Assembly: GCA_002682825.1 (NCBI GenBank)
Contig: NOKP01000001.1
Coordinates: 4,219,296-4,283,295 of the forward strand
Reading direction: 5' to 3'
Source: Neonectria sp. B-13
Lineage: Eukaryota; Ascomycota; Sordariomycetes; Hypocreales; Nectriaceae
DNA: 64,000 nucleotides
Of the stretch, positions 32,410-45,603 are shown one piece after another. The position numbers were made by a program, and so were the translations under genes. How positions within the stretch are numbered: position 1 is the first letter of the stretch; the number at the start of each line of letters is the position of its first letter. The notes under the pieces were generated by a model. That model had not been told where the DNA came from, did not search any database, and was given only the letters and a program-made list of their open reading frames with translations.

Positions 32410-32827
32410 GGCGAATGTGGTGATGGTTTGTTTGAAGTCGTGGTAGACGAGGCTCAACCACTGGGGAGAAATTTTGGAGTGGATGTGGGGGAGGACCAAT
32501 TAGAATAGCGGCAACGGCCAATTGTCAGCCTCGCCATTAATGCCCGCTAGGTTCCAAAGCCAATGCGGCGAGGGAATGATGAATTGAGAGGGCAGAATTC
32601 TCATCAGGGCATGCGTTCATGGGATATTGGGATTCATTTCCATTTCATTGCTTCCTGATATATACACAGTCATACAGGGTCGAAGTGATTCCTTCACCAT
32701 CGCGGCCAAGACCGAGGTTGTGGCAGCACAATGCCATGATCCCATCGAGGCCAAAATTCCCTCGCGTCTAGTCAATCCAGCGGCTTCTGCGCCGTCTCTT
32801 GGGCTCGTAATATCACTGAAGCCCGGT
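32410..32827. other. intergenic, promoter of mL54 gene
   Basis: 418 bp between two minus-strand genes. It contains the 3' UTR of the complex I gene and the mL54 promoter. Confidence 0.55.
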
Positions 32828-33273
32828 TTACGAAGAGAACCTGGCCTGGTTCATCTTGGCAACCTGGTCGCTGGTGTGCACCTTGGCTAGCCGGTCCATC
32901 TCCTCGTCCTGCTTGGTCACGTAGTTCTGCTGTAGGAATTTGGTGCCCTTGATCTTGTTCGTCTTCAACAATTGCAGGTATCGCTCTGGTCCTCGTCATC
33001 AGCGGTTGCTCATACTACACGCCCTCAATCCCGTGCCGTCGACTAACCTCGGAGGTGGCCGCAGTTTTCCAGGTGGTTCACGCCCTCGCGCACGTAGCAC
33101 TTGCCCAGCTCCTCGCCGACGAGGCGGGTCATCATGGCACCGACCCATTGCTCGCGGATGATGGCATCCTCGGCCGCCTTGAACGCCTTGGTGTCGTCGA
33201 AGTCGACGCCGTTGAAGGTGGGAGGGACGGCGGGCTTCTGGGCCTGGAACTGCGCGGACTCGGGGGTAGGCAT
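32828..33273 (-). CDS. NADH:ubiquinone oxidoreductase (complex I) ~12-kDa subunit, PDSW/NDUFB10 type
   Basis: An accessory membrane-arm subunit of respiratory complex I. Exons 33048-33273 and 32828-32985 (62-nt phase-1 intron, donor GTTAGT, CAG acceptor) give 127 aa. The signature is PTPESAQF at the start, DDTKAFKAAEDAIIREQWV, then KCYVREGVNHLENCGHLRER with the paired cysteines typical of this subunit, and a helical tail (YLQLLKTNKIKGTKFLQQNY). It matches the fungal 12-kDa/PDSW subunit from end to end. There is no cleavable presequence, as expected for this subunit. It shares a short divergent promoter region with the nucleolin-like gene to the right. Confidence 0.92.
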
Positions 33274-33699
33274 GGCGGCGGTTTAAATTAAGCCTCGGGC
33301 TGTCGAATTGGACGTCGTTACGAAGCGAAGGTGCGCGGTTGGGTTATACTCGATCGATCTCGACAACTTGAATGTCTGCACTCTAGCTTGAGCTCAATTG
33401 ATTGATGTCCAATGACAGGCGACCTGATTTCTCAGGCACTAACTCACCGCCCAGACCACCTTCCTCCTCTGTAGCCGCTTTTCAACTCACCGCTTTTGGC
33501 TGCCCCACTATTTGGCTGGCAGGAAAAAAAAAAAACTCTGCCCGCGAGTCGCAAGCCCAACCACCAGCTTAAAACCCATACAAGGCGCAAGGAAATCCTC
33601 TTTTCCCACTCACCCTCTCCCTCTTCTTTCTTCCTCTCGTGTTAGACTACTATCCTTGAGGCACTTCTCCATCCCATATCCCCCCCAACAACATTCACA
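33274..33699. promoter_or_regulatory. 426-bp divergent promoter region, complex I subunit / RRM-GAR gene
   Basis: Only 426 bp separate the two start codons, so the regulatory DNA is probably shared. The right half is pyrimidine-rich (about 33600-33690). There is no clear TATA box. An A-run lies at 33523-33534. Confidence 0.6.
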
Positions 33700-35261
33700 A
33701 TGGCCAAGTCTAAGACCAAGGATTCCAAGAAGGCCGAGGCCGTCAGCGCCGTCAAGGCCAGCGGTGCCACCAAGGTCTCCAAGTCCAACTCCAAGGAGCT
33801 GGCCAAGGCCGCCGCCAAGAAGGTTGAGAAGAAGGACTCAAAGAAGAAGAAGGTCGTTGAGCCTGAGTCTTCTTCTGACTCTTCCGAGGAGGAGAAGGAG
33901 GACTCTGACTCCGAGAGCGAGGCCGACGCCTCGTCCGACTCCGACTCTTCCGAGGACGAGAAGCCCGCCAAGAAGGCCGTCGCCAACGGCAAGGCTGCTA
34001 AGGCCAAGGCTGCCCCTGCTCCCGCCTCTTCTTCCGACTCCGACTCCGACAGCGACTCTGAGTCCGAGGAGGAGAAGCCCAAGGCCAAGGCCGTCAAGGC
34101 CAACGGTGCTGCCAAGGCCAAGGCTGAGTCCTCTGACTCTTCCGACTCCGACTCCGACAGTGAGGAGGAGAAGGCCGATACCAAGACTGCTGATAAGGTT
34201 GGTACCTTCTCTCCTGTCCATTGACTTCTGATGCTAACCACGACCAGACTTCCGATTCGGACGACTCTGACGACAGCGACGACTCTGATTCCGCGTCTGA
34301 TTCCGAGGCCAAGAAGACTGAGGAGGCTCCTTCCAAGAAGCGCAAGGCTGAGGAGAACATTGAGACCGATGACGCTAAGAAGACCAAGACTGAGGGTGCC
34401 TCTACCCTCTTTGCTGGTAGCCTGAGCTGGAACATCGATGACGATGCCCTGTACGAGTCCTTCAAGAAGTTCGACGGTCTCGCCAGTGCTCGTGTTGTCA
34501 CCGACAAGATGAGCGGCCGTAGCCGTGGCTTCGGATATGTCGACTTCAACGATGCTGAGTCGGCCAAGGTCGCTTATGAGGCTATGCAGGGCCAGGAGCT
34601 TGACGGTCGTGCCATCAACCTGGACTACGCCAACGCTCGCTCCAGCGATGCCAACCCTCAGGCTCGTGCCAACGACCGCGCCCAGAAGCACGGTGACACT
34701 ATCAGCCCCGAGAGCGATACTCTCTTCGTTGGCAACCTGCCCTTTGATGTCGACCAGGACACCATCAGTGAATTCTTCAACGAAGTTTGCGCTGTCGCCA
34801 GCGTCCGACTTCCTACCGATCCGTGAGTACTTGCTCTTTTTGACATCTGCAATCCATAACTAACCCCACATAGCGAGACTGGTAACCTGAAGGGCTTTGG
34901 ATACGTCAGCTTCTCCTCTGTTGAGGATGCCAAGAAGGTCTTCGAGATCAAGAACGGCGCTCCTGTCGGCCACGGACGCAATGCCCGTGCCGTCCGCCTG
35001 GATTATGCTCAGAACCGTCCCCAGCGCGAGGGTGGTGGTGGTGGCGGCTTCGGCGGTGGCCGTGGTGGCGGCCGTGGAGGTTTCGGTGATCGAGGTGGTC
35101 GTGGAGGCGGTCGCGGCTTCGGTGGTGGCCGTGGCGGCGGCCGTGGTGGCTTCGGTGACCGTGGTGGTGGTCGTGGAGGCTTCGGTGACCGGGGTGGTCG
35201 TGGAGGCGGTCGCGGCCGAGGTGCTCCCAGCTATGCTGGCACCAAGATGACCTTCGACTAA
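33700..35261 (+). CDS. nsr1: nucleolin-like nucleolar protein with two RRMs and GAR tail (Nsr1/Gar2 type)
   Basis: This protein acts in pre-rRNA processing and ribosome assembly in the nucleolus. Exons 33700-34197, 34248-34822 and 34874-35261 (50- and 51-nt introns) give 486 aa. Domain order: a Lys/Ala-rich start, then alternating acidic serine tracts (SDSDSDS, SSDSSEEEKED; likely CK2 targets) to about residue 190, and a basic NLS-like KKRKAEE. RRM1 spans about 218-292 (RNP2 LFAGSL, RNP1 RGFGYVDF). RRM2 spans about 318-395 (RNP2 LFVGNL, RNP1 KGFGYVSF). The RGG/GAR domain spans about 401-475 (repeats of GGRGGFGDRGG). The layout is exactly that of yeast Nsr1, fission yeast Gar2 and animal nucleolin. 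The GAR codons form a DNA-level repeat (35030-35220). Confidence 0.95.
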
Positions 35262-37521
35262 ATGTCGTTCACAAGTTGCGGACCGAGGGCTTCGGCGGGA
35301 TTACCATTTCAGTGGGCTTTAGTGGGCTGTCCTTTCAAAACAAGTTGGTGCTCCATCGTGGAGCTGTGGGCTTTGAGAATGCGCTTCAAGCATGAAGCAA
35401 TGTCAGACCTGGGGGCTTTTTCACTTGGGAACCGTGGGCTCGTGGCATCCAGAGGGTACACTTGAAGGCGCTTTTTGATTTTGGGATCGGAACACAAACT
35501 GCCATCTTGGCAGGATACCATGTGGGCTTCTGAGGGATTCGACGGCTCCTTTTGGGAAGAATCTCCCGTAGTCTTGTTTACGAGGCTTCGGGGTGGGGAC
35601 CAAGCTGGCTTACAATACTTCTGAGGGTCCTGGGGGCTTTTCTAACGCCATAATGTAGACGGTCTCACTCGGTTGTGAGGACCTGGTCTATGGCCACCTT
35701 GTACACTTGTATACGAGTCGCTTCTGCTTTTTCTGTATCGGTGAGTATACCACTTCCGCGTACGTTTTGATGAATGTCGGCATCCACACATCCTAGTTAG
35801 AAGGCGTAATAAAAGTTGATCATGTTTTTTACGATGAAACAAATGATGTCAGTTCTCGAGTGATAATCTACACTGTGCATGAATGATGAGTCTCGTGCAG
35901 TCGAACGATTTAGGCTGAGGTCAGGTGTTCTTTGTCTCAAGGCGAACCAGGAGGTCGAAACGGTCGAGTTGTGGGCGCATCCAAAGGTTGAGACTGGATG
36001 ACTAACGACACCAGAGCCCTGCAGCCTATCAACGGCACGTTTTGAGCATGCAGAGCGTGGCGCGTTGGGGATGGATTACGGTTGAGAACGAGAGAGAGTC
36101 AGACAGCGCGTGCGGCATGTCCAGTCGCAAGGCAGCCCACACATAGCGTGAGCAAGTAATTATAGTGCTTCGCTGAGACGCGACGCTTATTGCTCACTCG
36201 CACGTCTGGCGGCATTCCGTCCGGCGATTATGGAAGGGAGTGGATCACAGGGCCACGATGGAGGAGGGGCTGGCGGGCTAGGAGAGAACTTAGAAGTGCT
36301 CAACAAGCATGGGTGTTGTTTTGAATTGTTGCTTTCTTCGTTTGAGCGCCGGTACTCGTGCTTCGTAGTTGTTGCGCGGTCGAATGTTGTTCGTGAACTT
36401 TGTCTGTGAGTATTCGGGTATGTGGCGGCGGATGCACACATGGCACGACCTTGTCTCACATATATCGTACAGTAGTGGTTGATAGAGCGACACAGCTGTG
36501 GAAGCATCGGCGAGCGGGATGCGCCACGGCAGCTGATGGCGGCGGATGATGCCATGCTACTAAGGCCTGCAAGCTTGCAACTTTGCTGTGTAAGCCAGGT
36601 TGGCTTTTAGGTAGATTCAGATCAGGGAGGGAGGCCGCAGGCAGATCGACAAGCCGCTGTTGGGCACCCGCCGGGCACTCTTGCTTGCACTTGGCACACT
36701 GTAGGTACACCCAGCCAATGCGATGGAGGCCCTGATAGCAAGGTAGGCCCAGAATTCCTCTCCTCTATGCCGCTGTGCTTTGCTCTATTCGTAGTCTACG
36801 CTGTGCTGTTGCGTGCGCGTGGGCGCAAGCCTCTTGATGAACTGCTTTGGGCAACCCCCGCTTGTGCTCATGACCGGCCGGTTCGTGCGCCTGAACCAGG
36901 CGGGGGGGTATTATGGCGTACCGCTACATGACAACGAGTGCTTCATAGTCCCTTCGGGACTTTCAGCACAGTGCGGTGAGCCCCGTCGTCATCATTGCTC
37001 CTGCCCAAAATGGGCAGAGGCGCGTCACTTCTGTTGACATCCTTCGTATTTCCACGCGATCTGACGTCGGCGCATGGTGCGCTCGCACTGTGCCCCCACC
37101 CATCTCATAAGTATCAGTACCAACGCCCTTATCGATGTGCGACTGGGCTTGCTCTCGTGCTCCAACAAAGGCAACCCAAACCACAACTCGATCCATCCCT
37201 CACCGACCCAGCCCCGACTTCGCTGCCCAGGTCATCCTCACAGCCTCCTTTTTTAACTTCCTTTATCCGTCACCCCATTCTCGACACGTCTCCTCTCTCT
37301 TCTGTCATCTGTTCCGCTCCCGAAACATCGCCAAAACGTTGCCTCCCTGGCTCGATACCGCGTGAGATAAGCGGGGCTTGCGCCGTGCGCCCGTACACCC
37401 AACGTTGCGTTGGCACTTCGCCAAGTAATTTCCCATATCTCCGAGTCGGGCTCTATCAACGAAGCCTTCCCGGAACTTCACTTGGACTTGGATTTCATCG
37501 ACGCAAACAAAAGCCACAGCT
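35262..37521. other. intergenic, 2.3 kb
   Basis: The 3' UTR of the RRM-GAR gene, then spacer with only spurious frames (35262-35842, 36187-37525). The last ~300 bases before 37522 are rich in C and T and are probably the promoter/5' leader of the next gene. Confidence 0.5.
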
Positions 37522-38796
37522 ATGAGCGAGCAGGCGAGCCAGAGCTGGCAAGGAGGTAGAGTGTCGCGAGCCGGTACACGATCAAGCCCAGGACTCCCTC
37601 AACAGAGGCGCTTCGATGGTTTGTCTTTGTCCTTGTCTTCCGTCGGTCATCGGGCTCTTCCGCTGACAGACCCAGAATCATGGGTAGAGGTCTCCTCTCA
37701 GCCTTCTTCGTCTTCCCTCTCGAGCATAGGCGATGAAATCGTCACCACCGGGCTGCGCGTCGGCGGCCCCTATACTCGTCGGCGGCGCTTACAACCTCCC
37801 GCGAGATCGCTCCCGCAGCAGCAGGCAGCCATTCACGCCTCCGCCACTGAGGCAAGCAGCCAGGAAGAATACGAAGAGAGCGACAGCGAGAGTGAAGACG
37901 AGCGACTGCTTGCCAGCTCGACCGAAAACGTTCATCCGTCCGAGGAAGAGATGGACATGGACTCGGACGCAGACTCGGACGGCGATAACGTCACCGCGCT
38001 AGGCAGAGTGTCTGACCAACCCGTCTTTCAACCACAGCCAAATGCATTCTCACACCCCCCATCGCATCAAGCTCAAAGGAGCAACTCGACCACCTCAACT
38101 ATGCCGCCTCCTCCGCATCCCCACAGTGGTTTCACACGGCCGTCGTTTTCTCAACGATCCCAAATGCGGGCCAATAACGCCGGCCCCAACTTCATGTCCC
38201 CTGCAGTCCGCGAGGAAAACGATGCCGCTCTACGGGCCTCTCTTACCACACTCCTCTCTTGTGCCGCCGCTGCCCGGGCCTTGCCCAAGTCGAAGGAGGA
38301 GGTTGAGTCCCAGCGGACTTCAAACACGGGTGTGGGCCCCAGCTCGCAGCCCATGGGCTTAAGGTTGGTTCCGGAGTCGGAGCTGGACGCGGAGCCTTCG
38401 CGGGCCCAACGTGCACGGCCGGCGACACCGTCTCCACCCCGGAAACGGGGCTCCCCCACCAGGTCCGCCCCTACCGACAAGGCCAAGCACGGCGCCGCAA
38501 CCGGCTCGGTAACACGGGCTACAAAGAAGAAGAAGACTGCTCAGTCAGAGGAGACCCTCATCTCTCCTACCCTTCTCACCTGGGTTGTCAGCGCTGGTGT
38601 CGTTGTCCTTGTATCCGTTGTGGGGTTTGGGGCTGGATATGTTATTGGTCGGGAGGTTGGAAAGCAGGAGGTGTTGGCGGTCAGCGTTGGTAGCGTCAAC
38701 GAAACCACGTCGTGCGGCGGCGAAGTCATAAGGTCATCTGGCAGCGGGCTGCGTAGGCTACGATGGGGAGCCGTGGGGAAGAGTATCGTCGCTTAG
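37522..38796 (+). CDS. hypothetical single-pass membrane protein, disordered N-terminal domain
   Basis: A single-exon gene for 424 aa. Residues 1 to about 345 are predicted disordered. They include a Ser-rich start, an acidic block (about 113-160, EEYEESDSESEDERLL and EEEMDMDSDADSDGD), a Pro/His-rich segment and a basic segment before the membrane (PPRKRGSPTRSAPTDKAKHG, then TKKKKTAQ). One strong transmembrane helix follows (about 353-375, LLTWVVSAGVVVLVSVVGFG), then GAGYVIGREVGKQE and a ~45-residue tail. The positive-inside rule puts the long N-terminal part in the cytosol or nucleoplasm. It could be an ER, nuclear-envelope or peroxisomal membrane protein. No named family is recognised. Confidence 0.65.
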   Translation: MSEQASQSWQGGRVSRAGTRSSPGLPQQRRFDGLSLSLSSVGHRALPLTDPESWVEVSSQPSSSSLSSIGDEIVTTGLRVGGPYTRRRRLQPPARSLPQQQAAIHASATEASSQEEYEESDSESEDERLLASSTENVHPSEEEMDMDSDADSDGDNVTALGRVSDQPVFQPQPNAFSHPPSHQAQRSNSTTSTMPPPPHPHSGFTRPSFSQRSQMRANNAGPNFMSPAVREENDAALRASLTTLLSCAAAARALPKSKEEVESQRTSNTGVGPSSQPMGLRLVPESELDAEPSRAQRARPATPSPPRKRGSPTRSAPTDKAKHGAATGSVTRATKKKKTAQSEETLISPTLLTWVVSAGVVVLVSVVGFGAGYVIGREVGKQEVLAVSVGSVNETTSCGGEVIRSSGSGLRRLRWGAVGKSIVA

Positions 38797-41769
38797 ATAC
38801 GGTGGGTCCTGGGTTGTTTCCCATTTTAGACTCGCCATGAAGGAGCGGGCGGGTCTCTGTTCCGAGAGCGAGCTTTCGCAGGGAGGGGCGTTGAGGACTG
38901 GTGAGTGATGTGTTCTTACGAGACACGCAGCCCACACCCCAGCCGAGATAATGTCGGCGTTTCTTGATTGCTGGCATGAACAACACGTTAGTGTTTGTTT
39001 TTTATTCTTTATTATTCAGATTGGTTGGGATACAGGTCTCATGGAAGGTCAGGGTGGCATAGTCGGTTAATCATTTCGATTTGGTATCTCACTCGGTAGT
39101 TAGATACTGGAATCAATGGCGTAAATGTTTCCCCTCTTTAATAAAGGACACGAGGATTGTTAATTTTCCCTTTCTGGAAGAGGCACGTCCGAGTTGTAGT
39201 TCGCTTTTGGTACCTCTATCTCGTATGTCAGTTCGAGTGGAGGTTCTGAGGCCCTTGTAACTGAGGAAGTTGGATCGTTTTCCTCCCGCGATGTTTGAGG
39301 GAGGCGGCCCATGCAATGATGTGGCTGAGTTGGGAAACGTCGGTAAGACTTGACGGTTAGAGGTGTAGTGTCCAAAGCTGATCAGACCTTGCAATGCAAT
39401 AAGGACATTGGTTCACCACACCCGTGTCACCCATACAATCTTAGATTCCGCCGTAACAGGTAGGTAGGTGAGCAAGTTGCTGAGGCAGGATAAGGTCTGA
39501 ACCTGGGCAAACACGTGCATCAATGAACCCGAAATGTTTCCTTGGTGACTAGCCATGAGCCCTCAACCGGTTTGGACTGGACCAGTCCGGTCCTGGTGAT
39601 CAAGGGACCTTTGCGAGCTTGGGTGCGATAATGGGCCGTACAAGATTTCCACTTTGGCTGGGGAGGGTCTTCAAGAAGAAAGGGAACACGGCTGACCCAT
39701 CAAACCCTGGATCACTTGTACAAGAATATACGGTCAAGTGCACGCGCTCATTCTTCGCAGTGGGCCTCCTGGTATTCCGGACCGGCCCTTGTCCGGTCGT
39801 CTTCTCCGATGGGCACCGCCAGAGCGCGGGTCGCCGGGCGCCGGGGGTTCCAAGGGTGGTCCGGCCGGGGGACGAACATTGGGGTTTCAGGGTCCCGTCC
39901 CGATCCCGAATACGGAAGGCTGCGGGGGGCTGCGGGTTTGCAATTGCAGCGCTGCCAGCAGGTCAGCCCACCAGCGGGGCGGAGGCACGGGCGGAGGGCA
40001 CGGTAGTCGATGATCGGAGCGATCCGGGATGGAATGGGATGGGCCAGCGCAGGGCAACTTGTGGGGGAAAAAGGCATGTTTCTCAACTGGGATTGTGTAT
40101 TTTTGGGCAAGGAGTGAAAGTTTTCCTTCGTAGAGAGTGATTCCTTCGTAGTGAGTGATGGTATTTGTCGTTGATATATCAATGGTATGGACACGATAGG
40201 TCATAGAGAAACGCAACATCTGATTACCTGCAAGTTCCAATTGTGGCCAAGAAGAACATGGTCTGTCTTGTGTATGATGCTTGATACTGTTTAGATACTG
40301 TCAATCAAGTCGAAGATAGCTGGTCGACCAAAGGGGTCTTCACGAAGAACGTTCAGCGAATGTCAACAGTAGCATGTGATGGAACTGACATGCGATAATG
40401 ATGCTCATTAAAAAATTGCAAACCTCCAATTGACCAATGGGCAATATTTCAAAATGGTCTTATTCATCGGGTTCATCAGGGATCGGGACTGGGAAGAGAG
40501 ACCGGCGACGAGGGTTGAGAGCACGGCACACGGGGTGGCGGGCGGTGACGACGGCAATGGGGAGGGAGAACAAAGGTCGAGTTCTTATTCGGATCGGGCG
40601 TCTGCCAGGTAGACTACGAAGTACATAGTATTCGTACCCAAGTAGGAGTATTGGTGCTACGAATAGAAAACCCCCCCAAAAATCCCCAAGGCCAAGACAA
40701 GCAAGAGCCCAATCAACGACGCTGCTGACAACCCATCAGCCCATTTCGTTGGAGGTACCTAGTCGCTGTTATGTGCCGCCGTTGCGCACCGAGAGTTCGC
40801 GTCAAAGGGAGCCGTGGCAGGGGGGGATTGGGACGACGGCATTGCCCGCTGGCTGCTCCAAACATCTCGGACGATGAACGGGGTCGCATCATCCAAGGGC
40901 CCGTTGCGAACCCCCGCCACAGGGAAGCGAACCCGAAAAACTAAGAGGCTCTGTTTGGTGGCGGCCCAGGCCATTGGTGAAAGGGACTTGCAAGAAAAGG
41001 TGGTGGGGGATCTCGTCTTGAACGAGATACGAATACGAACAGCCAATGAGAGGGCGCGCGGCCACCTTTAGATTGTCGACTGGTCTGTGCGCCCAGTGCC
41101 GTCCCAGGCAGGGAACGGAGCGGGTAATTGGGTGTCAACCGCCAGGCACGGCTGTCCACAGCACAGGGCAGGCAGCGCCCGGCATGGCATCACTACAGGG
41201 CAATGCCAAAAGGCCGCCACCACAGGGCAACGGCAGAGCACGGAACCCGCCTACAGGGGCTTGCAGTGCCTCGTACACCGCCTGGGTACAGTGGTAGCGC
41301 TGGCGGGACTTTTCTGCTGTCAATTGATGTACGAATACCGCGTACGAATACATGTTAGTGGTGGCCCCTGGTGGTGGGTGAGTGAGTGTGGATCCTTCCC
41401 CCAACTGACGGGTTCGGAACGCCCCCCCCTGCCCTGTTCTGTCCCAGCGTCCCTCTTGTCCCATGGCTCCTGCTCCCCTTGTCGGCTTGTCCCCCCTGGT
41501 CCCCTTGCCATGTCGGTCGGCAGAAAAAAGTCGGGGCCGTTCAATTACATATCAGTTAATCTCCTTCGCTGTCCATCTCTTCTCGACCCTCTCTCCTCCT
41601 CCAAGGTACTTGAATTGCGGGATCCTCTGCTCTTCATCGCCCTCTCCTTTCTCCCTATCGGGTGTCTTGTCCCTTTCTCTCGTCTTTCTGTCTTCTGTTC
41701 TCCTAGCCAGCACGAGCACGTCGCCAAACCACCTCCACCAACGAAACAACCACCCGCCGCCCTTTCGCG
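38797..41769. other. intergenic, 3 kb, upstream of cyp51B
   Basis: No supported gene. The open frame at 39619-40140 lacks any protein-like feature, and the one at 41087-42100 runs into cyp51B out of frame. The region contains a short direct repeat (40123-40158). About 250 bp of pyrimidine-rich sequence precede the cyp51B start. Confidence 0.5.
40123..40158. repeat. 18-bp direct repeat, two units
   Basis: TTCCTTCGTAGAGAGTGA is followed at once by TTCCTTCGTAGTGAGTGA (one mismatch). Function unknown. Confidence 0.7.
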
Positions 41770-43502
<1,733 letters not shown>

Positions 43503-44099
43503 ACTCACGATGATGTAGGAAGGGAAGACCAAACTTGTATATATGCAGCAATGCGACGGGCGTGCTGAGGAGTTGGAGAGCATAATGATTTGGCTGGCAT
43601 GAAAACTTTTGCTGCGCAGTGCCGGTGAAGGGCCCCGGCAGTATTACCATACATCTCTTAATACGAAAAACGTTAAGCTAGAAAGAGCTGGTGGAGATTC
43701 TGATGCGGTGATGTGACATGTCGAGTATCGCTGTCGTGATACGTGCAATGTTAGGTAAGTGGTGGGCTGGATCGGCATTGGGATGCCGGCAGCAATAAAC
43801 CCCACACTTTGCTTTGGGTGCAGGTGCTCAGATGACAGCGTCATGAACGAACTATGAGACCTGGAACTCGACAGTGCATCTTCAACTTCCCTGGAAATGT
43901 CCTGGGTCATTCCGATGCGGAATTGAGACTAGGAAGTGAATGACTCTAGCTAACCTGCTTCCTAGTGAGACTCAAACCCCTTCCGCCAAGTGGTCAACGA
44001 CGTGCTGATGAGGCCCATAGCCGAAACTTCAACCAAGGGAGTTGTGCATTTCGACACACCCATACTCAACTGAGGAGAGCAACCGCAACTAAGAATAAC
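43503..44099. other. intergenic
   Basis: About 600 bp with the cyp51B 3' UTR and the promoter of the next gene. No gene seen. Confidence 0.55.
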
Positions 44100-45044
44100 A
44101 TGGGTGAAGAGTACGGCCCTTTGGTTCGTCTTTGGGGCATTCGCCCTTCCCAGCTCCCACCGGCCGGGGCAATGGATGATGACCTCAAACCCCTTCTCAG
44201 CTCCATTCTCAAGGAGGCCCTACCATTCCTCAACGTTGTCCCAGCGCAGTCTCCCGACGCTCTCTCGCTCTGGAAGCCTAAATCTACCAAGACTTTCCCC
44301 CACTCCGTCGCGGCAGTCCGGCTTTATGAGCGGACCGTGCCAGCCGAGCAGCTCCGCGCCGTCGTCAAGGAACATCACCCGCCGGGGGTCGACGGCAGAC
44401 ACGTATCTGCCGAGACGTGGGCGCTGCGACAGAGCGTGCACGAGGACGCCACCACGGCGGGAACGGCGTCTTGGGCCGAATTCGTGCGGTGCTTCAAGGA
44501 GCAGCACGCCGAGGCGGAGGTAGCCTTCACGCCAAACATCCTCAGCACGACGGTGCGCCGCGAGTGGGACTGTGCGGGCGTTGAGGTCGAAGCTGAGGAC
44601 GGCGGCCCGGTGTGGGTAGACTGGACGCTGCGCAGCGAGGAATCGGTGCATCAGCTGCCGGCGCCGTTAAACAGGCGCGTGTTTCCGGTGATCCAGGCAA
44701 CGGCGGCGATGCGCGGGCGGCGGGAGTTTGTGGTGGTGCAGATTGCGGCGCAACCTGAGGAAGACGAGGTCGAGACCGGACACGAGGGAAGGGTGAGGGC
44801 GGCGTACACGAGTGTCGAGACGGTGCGGGAGACGGCCGATGGCAAGCTCGAGTGGACGATGGGGACGGCGTCCAACGCGGGCGGAGTGTTGCCGGCGTGG
44901 ATGCAGCGGATGGCGGTGCCGGGGCAGATTGCCAAGGATGTGGACATGTTTATGCACTGGATTTCAACGGAGAGGGAGAAGAAGGAGAGTGAGATACTGG
45001 GAGGGCATGGGGAAGGAGGAGGAGAAGAATCGCAGACGGCGTGA
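44100..45044 (+). CDS. DUF3074 (START-like) domain protein
   Basis: A single-exon gene for 314 aa. The ATG at 44100 (AACATGGGTG, good context) is preferred over the longer frame from 43965. Residues about 75-290 carry the pattern I associate with the fungal DUF3074 family, a START/Bet v 1-like fold. It contains WALRQSVHEDATTAGTASWA, EFVRCFKEQHAEAE with a conserved His, AFTPNILST, a Trp-rich strand (VWVDWTLR), VFPVIQATA, and a C-terminal amphipathic helix (MQRMAVPGQIAKDVDMFMHW). The fold binds hydrophobic ligands in other families. The ligand and role of this protein are unknown. Confidence 0.75.
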   Translation: MGEEYGPLVRLWGIRPSQLPPAGAMDDDLKPLLSSILKEALPFLNVVPAQSPDALSLWKPKSTKTFPHSVAAVRLYERTVPAEQLRAVVKEHHPPGVDGRHVSAETWALRQSVHEDATTAGTASWAEFVRCFKEQHAEAEVAFTPNILSTTVRREWDCAGVEVEAEDGGPVWVDWTLRSEESVHQLPAPLNRRVFPVIQATAAMRGRREFVVVQIAAQPEEDEVETGHEGRVRAAYTSVETVRETADGKLEWTMGTASNAGGVLPAWMQRMAVPGQIAKDVDMFMHWISTEREKKESEILGGHGEGGGEESQTA

Positions 45045-45603
45045 AGAGGTAGATATGCTGGTTAGGAATGGATCAAAGTATCATCCAATCGGTGGCGTTT
45101 CTAGGAGTTGACGTTTGGGTTTCAAGAGAGACTTACGTACCTTACTAAATTCCCATTGGCTCCTAAATTTGTTCTTGTATAGGTAGGGTGTCTTCTTGGT
45201 CTTGACTACTTATATGATAACACCTGGTGTATGCTTCTGGCTGGTGGGTGTTAGGCTTGGAGTTGCAAGTGTGGTACCTTGGGTTAGGTAGGCAGGTACG
45301 TTGAGTGGTTGGATCATGTCGCTCCTTCCTCGGGTGGCCTCTTTCCTTTCTTATTGCCAACACGTAAGGCAAGGCAGTCCAAGGCACTCATCTCATGCAG
45401 CAAGGCAGACACCAAGCTCGAAACCTTGAACCTGCTTGTAGCAGATCTTGTAACCTCCACCTTGGATGGCGTCCTCTCCTCTATCATCGCGGTCCCGATA
45501 CAAACCACAACTGGCTGATCTTTCAGTACCATACCTTTTAAACTCACCCGAGGATGTGTCTTTCATTCCACCACATCTGAGTCCACCTATATCATCCATC
45601 TAA
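45045..45603. other. intergenic
   Basis: Promoter and 3' UTR DNA; nothing specific seen. Confidence 0.55.

Noticed and set aside
39619..40140. 173-codon open frame on the plus strand
   Set aside because: Arg/Gly/Pro-rich from GC-rich sequence, overlapped by equally long frames in other phases, with no domain or signal peptide.
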